Source of the DNA: Halorubrum halodurans
Lineage (GTDB): Archaea > Halobacteriota > Halobacteria > Halobacteriales > Haloferacaceae
DNA: 49,114 bases
Direction: 5' to 3'
NCBI RefSeq assembly: GCF_002252985.1
Contig: NZ_NHPJ01000104.1
Span: forward strand, 7,081 to 56,194
The notes beneath the pieces were generated by a model that had not been told where the DNA came from, did no database searches, and saw only the letters and a list, made by a program, of their open reading frames with translations. Below are positions 32,644 through 40,568 of this stretch, piece by piece (within the stretch, counting starts at the first letter, position 1; each line of letters begins with the position of its first letter). Made by a program: the position numbers and the translations under genes.

Positions 32644-33992
32644 TCGACGAGCTGGATGGTGTTGCCGTTCTGCGTGACGTGGAGGTCACGACCGAGCTTG
32701 TACCCCTGCGACTTCGCGAGGTCGACGTACGGCGAGCGACCCTTGAGGTCCTGGTGTGCCGGGAGGAGGTGTTGCGGCTGGAGCGTGTCCAGCATCTCGT
32801 AGTGCCCCTCCTCGCGGAGGTGGCCGGAGACGTGGATGTCGTCGAAGATGCGCGCGCCCTGCATCCGGAGCAGCTGCTCGGACTGGTAGCGCTGGCCCTC
32901 GTTGGTCGGCTCCGGGATGATGCCCGCGCTGAAGACGACCTTGTCGCCGTTCTCCAGCTCGTAGGGGGTCTCGCCGCGACCCATCCGGGTCAACATCGCG
33001 CGCGGCTCGCCCTGGTGGCCCGTCACGATGGGGAGGAAGTTGCCCTTCCCCTCCTTCATGATGCGCTTGAACGCGCGGTCGACGGACTTCCGGTGGCCGT
33101 ACATGCCGACGTCGCCCTGGAAGTCGACGAAGTCGAGCCGTTCGGCGGTGCCCGAGTACTTCTCCATCGAGCGGCCGAGCAGCACGGGCTGGCGGCCGAT
33201 CTCGCGGGCGAACTCGACGAGCGACTTCACGCGGGCGATGTGCGAGGAGAACGTCGTGGCGACGATCCCGCCGGAGTAGTCCTCGACCGACTTGAGGGTG
33301 TCGTGGAGGTGCTTCCGCGCGACCGACTCGGAGGGCGTGCGGCCCTTCCGGCCCGCGTTCGTACAGTCCTCGATGTAACAGAGGACGCCCTCGTCCTGGC
33401 GGCCGATCTCCGCGAACCGGTCCATGTCGATCGGGTCGCCGATGACCGGCGTGTGGTCCATCCGCTTGTCGAGCCCGTAGACGATCGCGCCCTCGGGCGT
33501 GTGGAGGACCGGGTTGATCGCGTCGATGATCGAGTGGGTGACGTTGACGAACTCCATCTCGACCTGCTCGGAGTCGCCGATGGCCATCGTGCCGCCGGCC
33601 TCCATCTTCACGAGGTCGTTGTCGACCTGGAACTTGCCCTCGTCGGAGATCTGCTGTTTGACTAACTCGATCGTGTACGGCGAGGCGACCACCGGCGCGT
33701 CGTACCGGTGGGCGAGCTTCGGGATCGCCGCGATGTGGTCGAGGTGACCGTGCGTCGGGACGATCGCCTGGACGTCGCCCTCCAGGTCGCTCATGATCCG
33801 GTCGTCCGGGATCGCGCCCATGTCGATCAAATCGAGGCTGTGCATCTTCTCGGTCTCCACGTTGTCGTGGATGAGGACCTTACTGAGGTTCAGGCCCATG
33901 TCGAAGATGACGATGTCCTCGCCCGCACGGACCGCCGTCATCTGTCGACCGACCTCTTCGTATCCGCCGATTGTCGCGATTTCGATTTCCAT
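32640..33992 (-). CDS. rnj: Ribonuclease J (archaeal aRNase J)
   Basis: A 450-residue beta-CASP metallo-beta-lactamase nuclease. The N-terminus [14 protein letters not shown] is family-typical; the zinc site is [10 protein letters not shown] (H81, H83, D85, H86), with further ligands in NVTHSI and YIEDCTN. Beta-CASP motifs include TTFSSHIAR and [10 protein letters not shown], and [12 protein letters not shown] carries the last conserved His. Archaeal RNase J is a 5'-3' exoribonuclease. The 304-bp spacer upstream suggests a long leader without an obvious Shine-Dalgarno site (the start is preceded by CACACACC). It is followed by idsA with a 4-bp overlap. Confidence 0.92.
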   Translation of the reverse strand: MEIEIATIGGYEEVGRQMTAVRAGEDIVIFDMGLNLSKVLIHDNVETEKMHSLDLIDMGAIPDDRIMSDLEGDVQAIVPTHGHLDHIAAIPKLAHRYDAPVVASPYTIELVKQQISDEGKFQVDNDLVKMEAGGTMAIGDSEQVEMEFVNVTHSIIDAINPVLHTPEGAIVYGLDKRMDHTPVIGDPIDMDRFAEIGRQDEGVLCYIEDCTNAGRKGRTPSESVARKHLHDTLKSVEDYSGGIVATTFSSHIARVKSLVEFAREIGRQPVLLGRSMEKYSGTAERLDFVDFQGDVGMYGHRKSVDRAFKRIMKEGKGNFLPIVTGHQGEPRAMLTRMGRGETPYELENGDKVVFSAGIIPEPTNEGQRYQSEQLLRMQGARIFDDIHVSGHLREEGHYEMLDTLQPQHLLPAHQDLKGRSPYVDLAKSQGYKLGRDLHVTQNGNTIQLVE

Positions 33993-34296
33993 GGTGTGTG
34001 TCTTCGAGCGCCAGTTTCCCGGCGCTCCGTCACTGATTCCCCGCAAAGGAGCCGTCAGCCCCGGCGTCTAACCGCGTGTCGGTGAAGGCCCCGCTACGGC
34101 CGAGCCGGCGTCGGCTCACCGTGTCCCGCGGGAGTGTGGTGTTCGCCGATACACCGTGGCGTGTTAAAAACGTCCGGGTTCGGCGGCGCGGCGCGGGAAC
34201 GGATCCGCCGGGAGCGTGAGAGAGACCCCCCTCGCGTTCCGCCGGAGGCGCCCGCCTCCCGGTATTTTTAATAGTACGACGGGAGGCGTACGAACG
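33993..34296. other. 304-bp divergent spacer between rnj and lsm
   Basis: No coding frame is credible here. It holds a T-rich minus-strand TATA candidate (GTTTTTAACAC, 34156-34166), about 165 nt before rnj, a hairpin GAGCCG-GCGT-CGGCTC at 34102-34117, and the plus-strand TATA box of lsm at 34263-34274. If the distal box drives rnj, the mRNA has a leader of about 140 nt containing the hairpin. Confidence 0.5.
34263..34274 (+). promoter_or_regulatory. TATA box of the lsm-rpl37e operon
   Basis: TATTTTTAATAG, centred about 29 nt before the lsm ATG at 34297, fitting a leaderless transcript. Confidence 0.65.
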
Positions 34297-34539
34297 ATGA
34301 GTGGACGACCCCTCGACGTGCTCGAAGCGTCGCTCGAGGACCCCGTGACGGTACACCTCAAGGACGGTACGACCTACTACGGCGTCCTTGCCGGCTACGA
34401 CCAGCACATGAACGTCGTCATCGAACCCGAGGCGGGCGTGAGCGACCGCGTCGAGGACGATCTCGACGGCGAGTTCGCCGTCGCGATCGAAGACACAACG
34501 ATTATACGCGGCGATAACGTCGTTTCCATCAAAGCATGA
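34297..34539 (+). CDS. lsm: LSm (Sm-like archaeal) RNA-binding protein
   Basis: An 80-residue Sm fold protein. Sm1 motif: [20 protein letters not shown] followed by [11 protein letters not shown]; Sm2 motif: [11 protein letters not shown] Ser/Asp-rich insert ([12 protein letters not shown]) lies between them, as usual in haloarchaea. Archaeal LSm proteins form heptameric rings that bind U-rich RNA and associate with sRNAs and tRNAs. The gene overlaps rpl37e by 4 bp (ATGA), the conserved haloarchaeal arrangement. The ATG at 34297 fits the TATA box. Confidence 0.92.
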   Translation: MSGRPLDVLEASLEDPVTVHLKDGTTYYGVLAGYDQHMNVVIEPEAGVSDRVEDDLDGEFAVAIEDTTIIRGDNVVSIKA

Positions 34540-34712
34540 CCGGCTCCGGTACGCCCTCTCAAGGGAAGAAGAACAAGACGGTTCACGTGAAGTGCCGCCG
34601 CTGTGGCGAGAAGTCCTACCACCTCACGAAGGAGCGGTGCTCCTCGTGCGGCTTCGGGGAGTCCGCGAAGCGACGCGACTACGCCTGGCAGTCGAAGGCC
34701 GGCGACAACTGA
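34536..34712 (+). CDS. rpl37e: 50S ribosomal protein L37e
   Basis: A 58-residue zinc-ribbon ribosomal protein: [19 protein letters not shown] at the N-terminus, [10 protein letters not shown], then [18 protein letters not shown]. The four cysteines at C20, C23, C35 and C38 bind zinc. It is a component of the archaeal/eukaryotic large subunit. The start overlaps the lsm stop in ATGA, indicating translational coupling; no separate promoter is seen. Confidence 0.93.
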   Translation: MTGSGTPSQGKKNKTVHVKCRRCGEKSYHLTKERCSSCGFGESAKRRDYAWQSKAGDN

Positions 34713-34764
34713 GCTTCCTCGTTTCTCCGTCTCGACCCGCGTTCCGGCAGCCGCCGGCCCGCTC

Positions 34765-34977
34765 TCAGCCGTCGGTCGGGGGGTTCACGAAGAGCCCCTC
34801 GAGCAGCGGCGGGACGCAGGCGACCGAGGCGCTCGCGGTGGCCCCGGTCCAGGTGTCGAACGTCAGGGCGCCGACGGCGTAGCCGCCGAGAAACAGGAGC
34901 GGCATACAGACGAGTACCAGGTCGGCTCGCGAGAGCGTCGTCGGTCCGTGGGAGCGTCCCTCCGCCATCGGCGTCAC
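34765..34977 (-). CDS. Small two-helix membrane protein coupled to the RHH gene
   Basis: A 70-residue protein from a GTG at 34977 that overlaps the TGA of the upstream ribbon-helix-helix gene (GTGA); an internal ATG at 34968 would give 67 residues. Two hydrophobic segments are visible: DLVLVCMPLLFLGGYAVGAL and TASASVACVPPLLEGLFV. No known domain. Coupling with the RHH gene suggests one transcription and translation unit. Confidence 0.6.
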   Translation of the reverse strand: MTPMAEGRSHGPTTLSRADLVLVCMPLLFLGGYAVGALTFDTWTGATASASVACVPPLLEGLFVNPPTDG

Positions 34978-35174
34978 TCCATGTACCCCAGCTCCCGGAG
35001 CTTCCGGGCGATCCGTTTCGCCTCCGCGTCGCCGATCTCGTCGTCGGCCTCCATCTCTCGAACGACGACGTGTTTCACGAACTCCTTGACGGAGCCGAAC
35101 GGCTCGTCCTCGATGTACGCCTCGACGTCGGCGACGAACTCCTTGCGCAGCGAGATCGTCGTGTACTCGCTCAT
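34974..35174 (-). CDS. Ribbon-helix-helix (CopG-like) DNA-binding protein
   Basis: A 66-residue protein starting MSEYTTISLRKEFVADVEAY. The strand YTTISLRKEF followed by two helices (VADVEAYIEDE; SVKEFVKHVVVREME) is the RHH fold used by antitoxins and small repressors. The remaining helix ends RIARKLRELGYME. It likely dimerises and binds an operator. The only partner is the small membrane protein overlapping its stop; no typical toxin (RelE, PIN) is present. The ATG at 35174 is favoured as the start of the fold. An A/T-rich region (TCTAATTACATCTAATTA, 35204-35221) just upstream serves as the promoter. Confidence 0.75.
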   Translation of the reverse strand: MSEYTTISLRKEFVADVEAYIEDEPFGSVKEFVKHVVVREMEADDEIGDAEAKRIARKLRELGYME

Positions 35175-35219
35175 GTGCCGGGAAGGGTCGCCCGGCCACA
35201 AAAGTCTAATTACATCTAA

Positions 35220-36278
35220 TTACCGGCGATCGGGCCCTCCTGAGTCCTCCTGCTCCACGCGCTCGCGGGCGGCGGCGACCAGCAGCGGGAGCATCACCGT
35301 CGCGTCGCCGTAGACGGAGGCGTTGCGGGCGTCGGTCTCGAGTTTCCCCCACGAGCGCGCCTCCTCCAGGGTCGCCCCCGAGAGCCCGCCCGTCGCCTCC
35401 GGATCCATCGTGACTTGAACCGCGTAGTCGTACGCCCGCGGCGTGACGAGCATCGTCTGGAGCGTGAAGTTCTTGGGCACGCCGCCGCCGACGAGCAGAC
35501 AGCCCGCGTCATCGGCGTCGAAGGCGACGTCCGTCAGCCCGGTCATGTCCGCCAGCGCGTCGAGCGTGAAGTCGGCCGTCTGGGCGTACATCCACGCCTG
35601 GAGGCCCAACACGGAGTCTTGGACGGCCGGACAGTAGACGGGGACGTCCGCCTCGTAGGCGGCGGCGGCGACGCCGGCGTCCTCGGCGACGTCCTCGCGC
35701 TCGTTCACCTCGGCGTTCGCCCGGCCGAGTTCGGCACACAGCTCCGCTATCGACACCGACCCCTCCCCGTCGAGCGCCGGAAACACCTCCTCGCGGAGGT
35801 GTCCCTCGAACTCGGCGAAGTGCTCCTGGGGCAGATAGACGTTGTAGATGCGGTCGACGCCCTCCTCGCGGAGCCCCTCGTCGTGTTCGCGCAGGCTCTT
35901 CTCTGGGTCGTGCGTGCGGCCGTGGTGGTGTTTTCCGCCGATCGCCTCGATCGTGTCGTGGGTGAGGTTCGCGCCCGTCGTCACCAGCACGTCGACGTAG
36001 CCGTCGGCGATCAGATCCGAGACGATCCGACGCATCCCGGCGGGCACCATCGCGCCCGCGAGCGAGAGGAAGACCGTACAGTCGTCGTTTCCGAACATCT
36101 CCGCAAGCACGTCGCCCGCCTCGTGGACGGCGGCCGCGCCGATCCCGGCCTCGCCGTACGTCTCGAGGAGGTCCCCGACGGTCATCCCCGAGCCGACGTG
36201 CGCGTGGCCGACCGGGTCCTCGTCGAACTCCTCGCGGTGGGGGTGGCCGTCGCCGTCCGCCTCGTGGTCGTCGCTCAT
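35220..36278 (-). CDS. dys: Deoxyhypusine synthase
   Basis: A 352-residue homologue of deoxyhypusine synthase, which modifies a lysine of translation factor aIF5A using spermidine, or agmatine in haloarchaea. Landmarks: VFLSLAGAMVPAGMRRIVSD, VLVTTGANLTHDTIEA, NVYLPQEHF, CPAVQDSVLGLQ, and the enzyme-intermediate lysine K269 in GGGVPKNFTLQ, followed by SGATLEEARSWGKLE. The Asp/His-rich N-terminus (HEADGDGHPHREE) is a haloarchaeal addition. The ATG at 36278 begins this tail; the preceding frame is a shadow. Confidence 0.9.
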   Translation of the reverse strand: MSDDHEADGDGHPHREEFDEDPVGHAHVGSGMTVGDLLETYGEAGIGAAAVHEAGDVLAEMFGNDDCTVFLSLAGAMVPAGMRRIVSDLIADGYVDVLVTTGANLTHDTIEAIGGKHHHGRTHDPEKSLREHDEGLREEGVDRIYNVYLPQEHFAEFEGHLREEVFPALDGEGSVSIAELCAELGRANAEVNEREDVAEDAGVAAAAYEADVPVYCPAVQDSVLGLQAWMYAQTADFTLDALADMTGLTDVAFDADDAGCLLVGGGVPKNFTLQTMLVTPRAYDYAVQVTMDPEATGGLSGATLEEARSWGKLETDARNASVYGDATVMLPLLVAAARERVEQEDSGGPDRR

Positions 36279-36367
36279 GCTCGCCACTGCGACGCGGGAC
36301 CGTTTGAAACGCCCGATCGGTTCGCCCGGCGGCGTCGTCGGATCGTCGGACGCCCGACTCGATCCCG

Positions 36368-36640
36368 TTATCCCCCGCTCACGGGCGGGAACAGCGCGAG
36401 CTCGTCGCCGGCCTCGAGGGCCGTCTCCATCCCCTCCTCGTGGTGGACGTTGCTCCCGTTGCGGAGCACGTTGATGTGGTCCGCCACCTCGCCGTCCTCG
36501 AGCACGCGGTCGCGAAGGTCCGGGTGCGCCTCGAGGAGGGCCTCGAACGCGTCTCCGACCGTGTCGCCCGGTTCGGCGTCGACCGCGACGACGCGGTCGC
36601 CGGCGATCTCCGCGAGGTCCGCGAACAGCTTCCACTCCAT
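36368..36640 (-). CDS. samp1: Ubiquitin-like small archaeal modifier protein 1 (SAMP1/MoaD-like)
   Basis: A 90-residue beta-grasp protein starting MEWKLFADLAEIAGDR and ending FPPVSGG. The C-terminal diglycine is the site adenylated by UbaA; in Haloferax SAMP1 is conjugated to lysines and also serves as the MoaD sulfur carrier for molybdopterin synthesis. The sequence DHINVLRNGSN and ELALFPPVSGG match the SAMP1 pattern. It lies 25 bp downstream of the RCK_C membrane protein and on the same strand, so it may be cotranscribed with it. The ATG at 36640 is the family start. Confidence 0.9.
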   Translation of the reverse strand: MEWKLFADLAEIAGDRVVAVDAEPGDTVGDAFEALLEAHPDLRDRVLEDGEVADHINVLRNGSNVHHEEGMETALEAGDELALFPPVSGG

Positions 36641-36665
36641 ACCCGATCCCCGCGGGGGCGCGTCA

Positions 36666-37982
36666 TTAGCGTTGTGTCCCGTCCCCGCCCGCCGGATCGC
36701 CCTCGGACTCCACGACGGCGCCGGCGTCGGCCGTGGAGTCCGCCCCGCCGGCATCGTGGCGTTCCTTCGCGCCTCCGCCGCGGGATTCCTCCGCGCCTCC
36801 GCCGCCCTCGACGGGCGACGCGCCCGCCTCGAACCGCCGGATCGCGTCCGGCCGCCCGACGAGGAACGCGGTGTCGCCGGCCGCGAACGCGTACGCCCGC
36901 CGCGGGATCGGCTGGACCGCCCCCTCGAGAGGACGGACCGCGGCGACGACCGCGCTCACCTCGCCGACGGTCGTGCCGACGAGGTCGGCACCGTCCTCGA
37001 CGGTCACCGTCGCCATCGTCTCGTCGGCGTTCCGGAGCAGCGAGGCGAACTCCCGGTCGGCCTGCGGCTCCGTCGGCAGCGTCACCAGTCGATACCCCCC
37101 CTCGGGGGAGAGCGCCTCCGCGTCGGACTCGTCGAGCGCGACCGTGGCGACGTCCCCGGCGACGCCCCGCAGCTCGCCGGTCGCGACGCGCGCCGACGCC
37201 GGCTCCGTCCGCCAGATCTGGACCATGTCGCCGGCGGTCGCGTTGTTCGGCGGGTCCGCGGAGAGCGCGACCGCGACTCGACCGGGCGCGAGCGTCGGGC
37301 CGAGCCCGGTCACCCGCGACCCGACCGCGAAGTACTCGAGCGTCCCGTCCTCGGCGACGTCGACGTCGACGTAGCCGACCCCGTAGTCCGTCTTCACCCG
37401 CTCGACGAGGCGCTCGCGGAGCTGTTCGACCGTGAGCCCGCGACCGAATATCAGCGTCCGGTCGGCCATCTCGGCCTTCTTTTCGGGCGAGACCGGCTCG
37501 TAGGTGTCCACGTCCTCGATCTCGTCGGCGGCCGGCAGCGTGACGGGCGTCATCCGCCCCACCGTCCTGACGAACCGGCTCATCTCCCCCTCGATCCCCT
37601 TGACTCCCGACAGCGCGAAGACGTCGACGGCGAGCCGGTCGCCCGCGTACCTGCCGGCCGGCGAGACGACCGCCGCGAGCGCGAGCGCGGCCACGTTGAA
37701 CACGACGGTCTCGACGGTGAGCAGCTCGGCCGTCTCCGCGCTGACGAGCGTCCCCAGCGACGTGGTGTTGAGGTACAGCGCGACGATCGAGACGCCGAGC
37801 AGGACCGCGACGCCCTCCGGGATCGCCGCCCGGAAGTACCACCGGTAGACGAGCGCGCCCGACGCCGAGACGACCGCGGCGAGGAGCGCGAACGTGACGA
37901 GCGTGATCGCCGCCGCGCGCGGGTCGCCGAAGTCGACCGCGGTCGCGGTCGCCGCGGCTCCCGCGAGGACGGCCGCCGTCAC
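36666..37982 (-). CDS. Membrane protein with RCK_C (TrkA-C) domains, second of pair
   Basis: A 438-residue protein starting with a GTG at 37982 that overlaps the stop of the upstream gene (GTGA). The N-terminal third has about four membrane helices (AVLAGAAATATAV, AAITLVTFALLAAVVSASGA, PEGVAVLLGVSIVALYL, VVFNVAALALAAVVSPAG). The soluble part carries a middle domain (RTLIFGRGLTVEQLRERLVE) and an RCK_C-like domain near the C-terminus (ATVTVEDGADLVGTTVGEV; GDTAFLVGRPDAIRRF). The tail is low-complexity Gly/Glu. It is a paralogue of the preceding gene, and likely regulates cation transport as a complex with it. Confidence 0.72.
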   Translation of the reverse strand: MTAAVLAGAAATATAVDFGDPRAAAITLVTFALLAAVVSASGALVYRWYFRAAIPEGVAVLLGVSIVALYLNTTSLGTLVSAETAELLTVETVVFNVAALALAAVVSPAGRYAGDRLAVDVFALSGVKGIEGEMSRFVRTVGRMTPVTLPAADEIEDVDTYEPVSPEKKAEMADRTLIFGRGLTVEQLRERLVERVKTDYGVGYVDVDVAEDGTLEYFAVGSRVTGLGPTLAPGRVAVALSADPPNNATAGDMVQIWRTEPASARVATGELRGVAGDVATVALDESDAEALSPEGGYRLVTLPTEPQADREFASLLRNADETMATVTVEDGADLVGTTVGEVSAVVAAVRPLEGAVQPIPRRAYAFAAGDTAFLVGRPDAIRRFEAGASPVEGGGGAEESRGGGAKERHDAGGADSTADAGAVVESEGDPAGGDGTQR

Positions 37983-39271
37983 GTCGCCACCTCCCCGAAC
38001 CGGTCGAGCGCCTCGCGGGTGCCGACGACGAACAGCTCGTCGCCCGCCGAGAGCGGCTGGCCGCCGCCCGGCGCGACGGTCCACTTCGCGTCGTGACGCG
38101 CCGCCAGCACCGCGACGTCGTACGCCTCCCGAACGCCGACCTCGCCGATGGTGTGGCCGTCGAGCGCCCCGCCGGCGACGACGCTCACCTTCCGGAACCG
38201 CTTGCCGGCCCGGCGGAGAAGCGTCGTCAGCTCGAACTCCCGGCGCGTTCCCCGCGAGCACACGAGGACCCGCCCGCGACCGGCCCGCAACAGCGGGCCG
38301 GCCTCCGAGCGGTCGACCGCGACGGTCACGCGACCCTCGCCCCCCGTCGTCGTCCCCGTCGTCGGAGCCGGCGCGGGGGCGGCCCCCGGTTCGCCGCCGT
38401 CGGTTCGAGGATCCCCCGCCGGCCCGCCCTCCGGACGCGACCCCGTCTCCGGGTCGTCGCCCCCCGTCGTGGCCGCGGTCGACCCGCCGGCGTCGGCGGC
38501 GGGCTTCCCGCCCGACTTCGCCGCCAGGAGCGTCCCCTCGACCGTGAGGTCCGGCGTGACGACCCGGACGACGTCCCCGCGGGCGAGCCCGGTCGGCACG
38601 AGCGCGGGAATCGACACGGCTCGTTTGCCCTTCGGGACGCGCTTCGAGAGGCCGCCCGTCGGCGGGGCCGCGGTCACCGTCGCCCGCGCCTCCTCGTCGA
38701 TCCGCACGCTCACGTCGACGAGCTCGAGCTCCGTCTTCAGCCGCTCGGCGAACCGCGTCTCCAGCTCCGCGAGCGGCACGTCCGCGGGGAACGTCCACTC
38801 CCCCTCGGCGATCGCCCGCCGGGTCTCGGCGGGCAGCGGCGGGTACCCCTCCATGTCGCCGACCTCGCCCGCGACGGTGACGCGGACCTGTCCGCGCCCG
38901 CCGACGAGTTCGACCACATCGGTCGAGAGGGTACGCTCGCGGAGCTTCCGGAAGGAGACGCGCTTGGGGACGTTCGCGCCGAGCTTGTCGCCCTGGGCGT
39001 GCGCGTACAGCGAGAGCATCAACACGACGAGGATCGCCGTGAGGATCGCCGGCGCGCGGTCGGAGCTGCGGATCGTCTGGTCGTTCAACGCGAGCAGTCC
39101 GCCGTTCACGCCCGCGATCGCCAGCGCGAGCGCCACGACCCCGAGTCCGGGGATCGTCACCCCCGTGAAGTACTTGAAGATGAACCCTAACACGCCGGCG
39201 ATCAGCGCGGGGATGATCCCCGTGAGGACTCCCAGGTAGATGCCGAACAGGATCTCGACGGGCAGCGCCAT
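37979..39271 (-). CDS. Membrane protein with RCK_C (TrkA-C) domains, first of pair
   Basis: A 430-residue protein. Three hydrophobic segments open it (LFGIYLGVLTGIIPALIAGV; GVVALALAIAGVNGGLLAL; ILTAILVVLMLSLYAHAQG), then a soluble region with VSFRKLRERTLSTDVVELV, a Gly/Pro/Thr linker (about residues 270-315), and a C-terminal RCK_C domain (FRKVSVVAGGALDGHTIGEV; GDELFVVGTREALDRFGEV). RCK_C domains are regulatory modules of K+ channels and Trk systems. The gene heads an operon with its paralogue (4-bp GTGA overlap) and lies divergent from a K+ channel that lacks RCK_C. Confidence 0.74.
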   Translation of the reverse strand: MALPVEILFGIYLGVLTGIIPALIAGVLGFIFKYFTGVTIPGLGVVALALAIAGVNGGLLALNDQTIRSSDRAPAILTAILVVLMLSLYAHAQGDKLGANVPKRVSFRKLRERTLSTDVVELVGGRGQVRVTVAGEVGDMEGYPPLPAETRRAIAEGEWTFPADVPLAELETRFAERLKTELELVDVSVRIDEEARATVTAAPPTGGLSKRVPKGKRAVSIPALVPTGLARGDVVRVVTPDLTVEGTLLAAKSGGKPAADAGGSTAATTGGDDPETGSRPEGGPAGDPRTDGGEPGAAPAPAPTTGTTTGGEGRVTVAVDRSEAGPLLRAGRGRVLVCSRGTRREFELTTLLRRAGKRFRKVSVVAGGALDGHTIGEVGVREAYDVAVLAARHDAKWTVAPGGGQPLSAGDELFVVGTREALDRFGEVAT

Positions 39272-39397
39272 ACTCGGACGATCCCCGGAGCGGTTAAACC
39301 AGTACCGCCGCCGGCGGGTCGTCCCGGACGCGTCCGATCGGCGCCGTCCCCGCCTCGTCACGGGGGGTTTAAGTCCCGTGTCGGCCACCGGCCGGAC

Positions 39398-40564
39398 ATG
39401 GAGCGGACTCGCGAGTGGGTCTCGGTGCGAGCCTCGGTGGCGCTGACGTTCGCCGTGGCGCTGCTCTCCATCGTCGTCGGGCTGCTCCACATCAGCGGGT
39501 TCAGCGTTCAGGGGCCGCTCTCGCCGTACATTCCCGAGATCGTTCGCCGAACCGTCGGGTTCACCGGGACGATCACCGGCTTCACGATGCTCGGGAGCGG
39601 GTTCGCGCTCAGGCGCGGCTACCGCGTCGGCTGGCGCTCCGCGGCGGTCCTGCTCCCCCTGACCGCGATACAGGGACTCCTCCAGGTGTCCGTCTTCTCC
39701 CTGCCGCTGGTCGTGCTCTCGCTCGTCTCCGCCCCCGCGCTCGTGATCAACCGGGGGCGGTTCGACCGACAGTTCAGTCCGTCCCCGACGCAGCTCGCCG
39801 CCGCGGCGGCGCTCGCGGCCGCGATCTCGTACGGCACCCTGGGATCGTACGCGCTCCGCGACGAGTTCGGCAGCGTCGACACGCTCGTCGACGCGTTCTA
39901 CTTCACCGTCGTCACGGCCTCGACGGTCGGCTACGGCGACGTGACGCCGGGCACACAGATCGCCAAGCTGTTCGTGCTCTCCTCGCTCGTGATGAACGTC
40001 GCCGCCTTCGCGGTCGCGCTCGGGGTCCTCCTCACGCCCGCCATCGAGGCGCAGCTCTCCAAAGCGCTCGGAAAGATGACAGAGAAACAGTTCGACCTCC
40101 TCGACGGCCACGTCCTCGTGTTGGGAACCGGGGACCTGACGGAACCGATCCTCGAAGAACTCGCGAAACGGGACGGCGTCGAACACGCCGTCGTGACGAC
40201 CGACGAGACCGCCGCACGGCGGCTCGACGAGCGGTCGGTGCCCGTGCTCACCGCCGACCCGAGCGACGTGGAGCCGCTCCATCGCGCCCACATCGAGGAC
40301 GCCCGCGCCGTCGTGGTCGCGACCGACGACGACGCCCGCGACGCCCTCGCGATCCTCACCGCCCGCCAGCTCAACCCCGACGTCCGGATCGTCGCCGCCG
40401 TGACCCAACGCGAGAACATCGACAAGCTCCGCCGGGCCGGCGCGGACCAGGTGATCTCGCCGGCGACGCTCGGCGGCCACATCCTCATCGACTGTGCGTT
40501 CGGCGATAACGGCGACTCGATCGGGGAGATCGCCGACGACGCGTTCGACTCCGGGAGCGAGTAG
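39398..40564 (+). CDS. Potassium channel with RCK-N (TrkA-N) domain, no RCK-C
   Basis: A 388-residue ion channel. The N-terminal half has several hydrophobic segments, then a pore helix and filter TVGYGD (residues 176-181) and the inner helix KLFVLSSLVMNVAAFAVALG. The cytosolic part is a Rossmann RCK-N domain (HVLVLGTGDLTEPILEEL, 238-255; VLTADPSDVEPLHRAHIEDA; IVAAVTQRENIDKLRRAGAD). The nucleotide loop reads GTGDLT instead of GxGxxG. The protein stops shortly after the RCK-N domain (AFGDNGDSIGEIADD), with no RCK_C. It is divergent from the two RCK_C membrane proteins. Confidence 0.85.
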   Translation: MERTREWVSVRASVALTFAVALLSIVVGLLHISGFSVQGPLSPYIPEIVRRTVGFTGTITGFTMLGSGFALRRGYRVGWRSAAVLLPLTAIQGLLQVSVFSLPLVVLSLVSAPALVINRGRFDRQFSPSPTQLAAAAALAAAISYGTLGSYALRDEFGSVDTLVDAFYFTVVTASTVGYGDVTPGTQIAKLFVLSSLVMNVAAFAVALGVLLTPAIEAQLSKALGKMTEKQFDLLDGHVLVLGTGDLTEPILEELAKRDGVEHAVVTTDETAARRLDERSVPVLTADPSDVEPLHRAHIEDARAVVVATDDDARDALAILTARQLNPDVRIVAAVTQRENIDKLRRAGADQVISPATLGGHILIDCAFGDNGDSIGEIADDAFDSGSE

Positions 40565-40568
40565 CGGC

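Noticed and set aside
34974..35174. Classical type II toxin-antitoxin call for the RHH gene
   Set aside because: No RelE, PIN, MazF or similar toxin is encoded beside it; only a small membrane protein overlaps, so the call is limited to DNA-binding protein.
35415..38096. Plus-strand open frame of 893 codons
   Set aside because: It is antisense to deoxyhypusine synthase, samp1 and an RCK_C gene, all with clear family motifs; composition is that of a GC-rich shadow.
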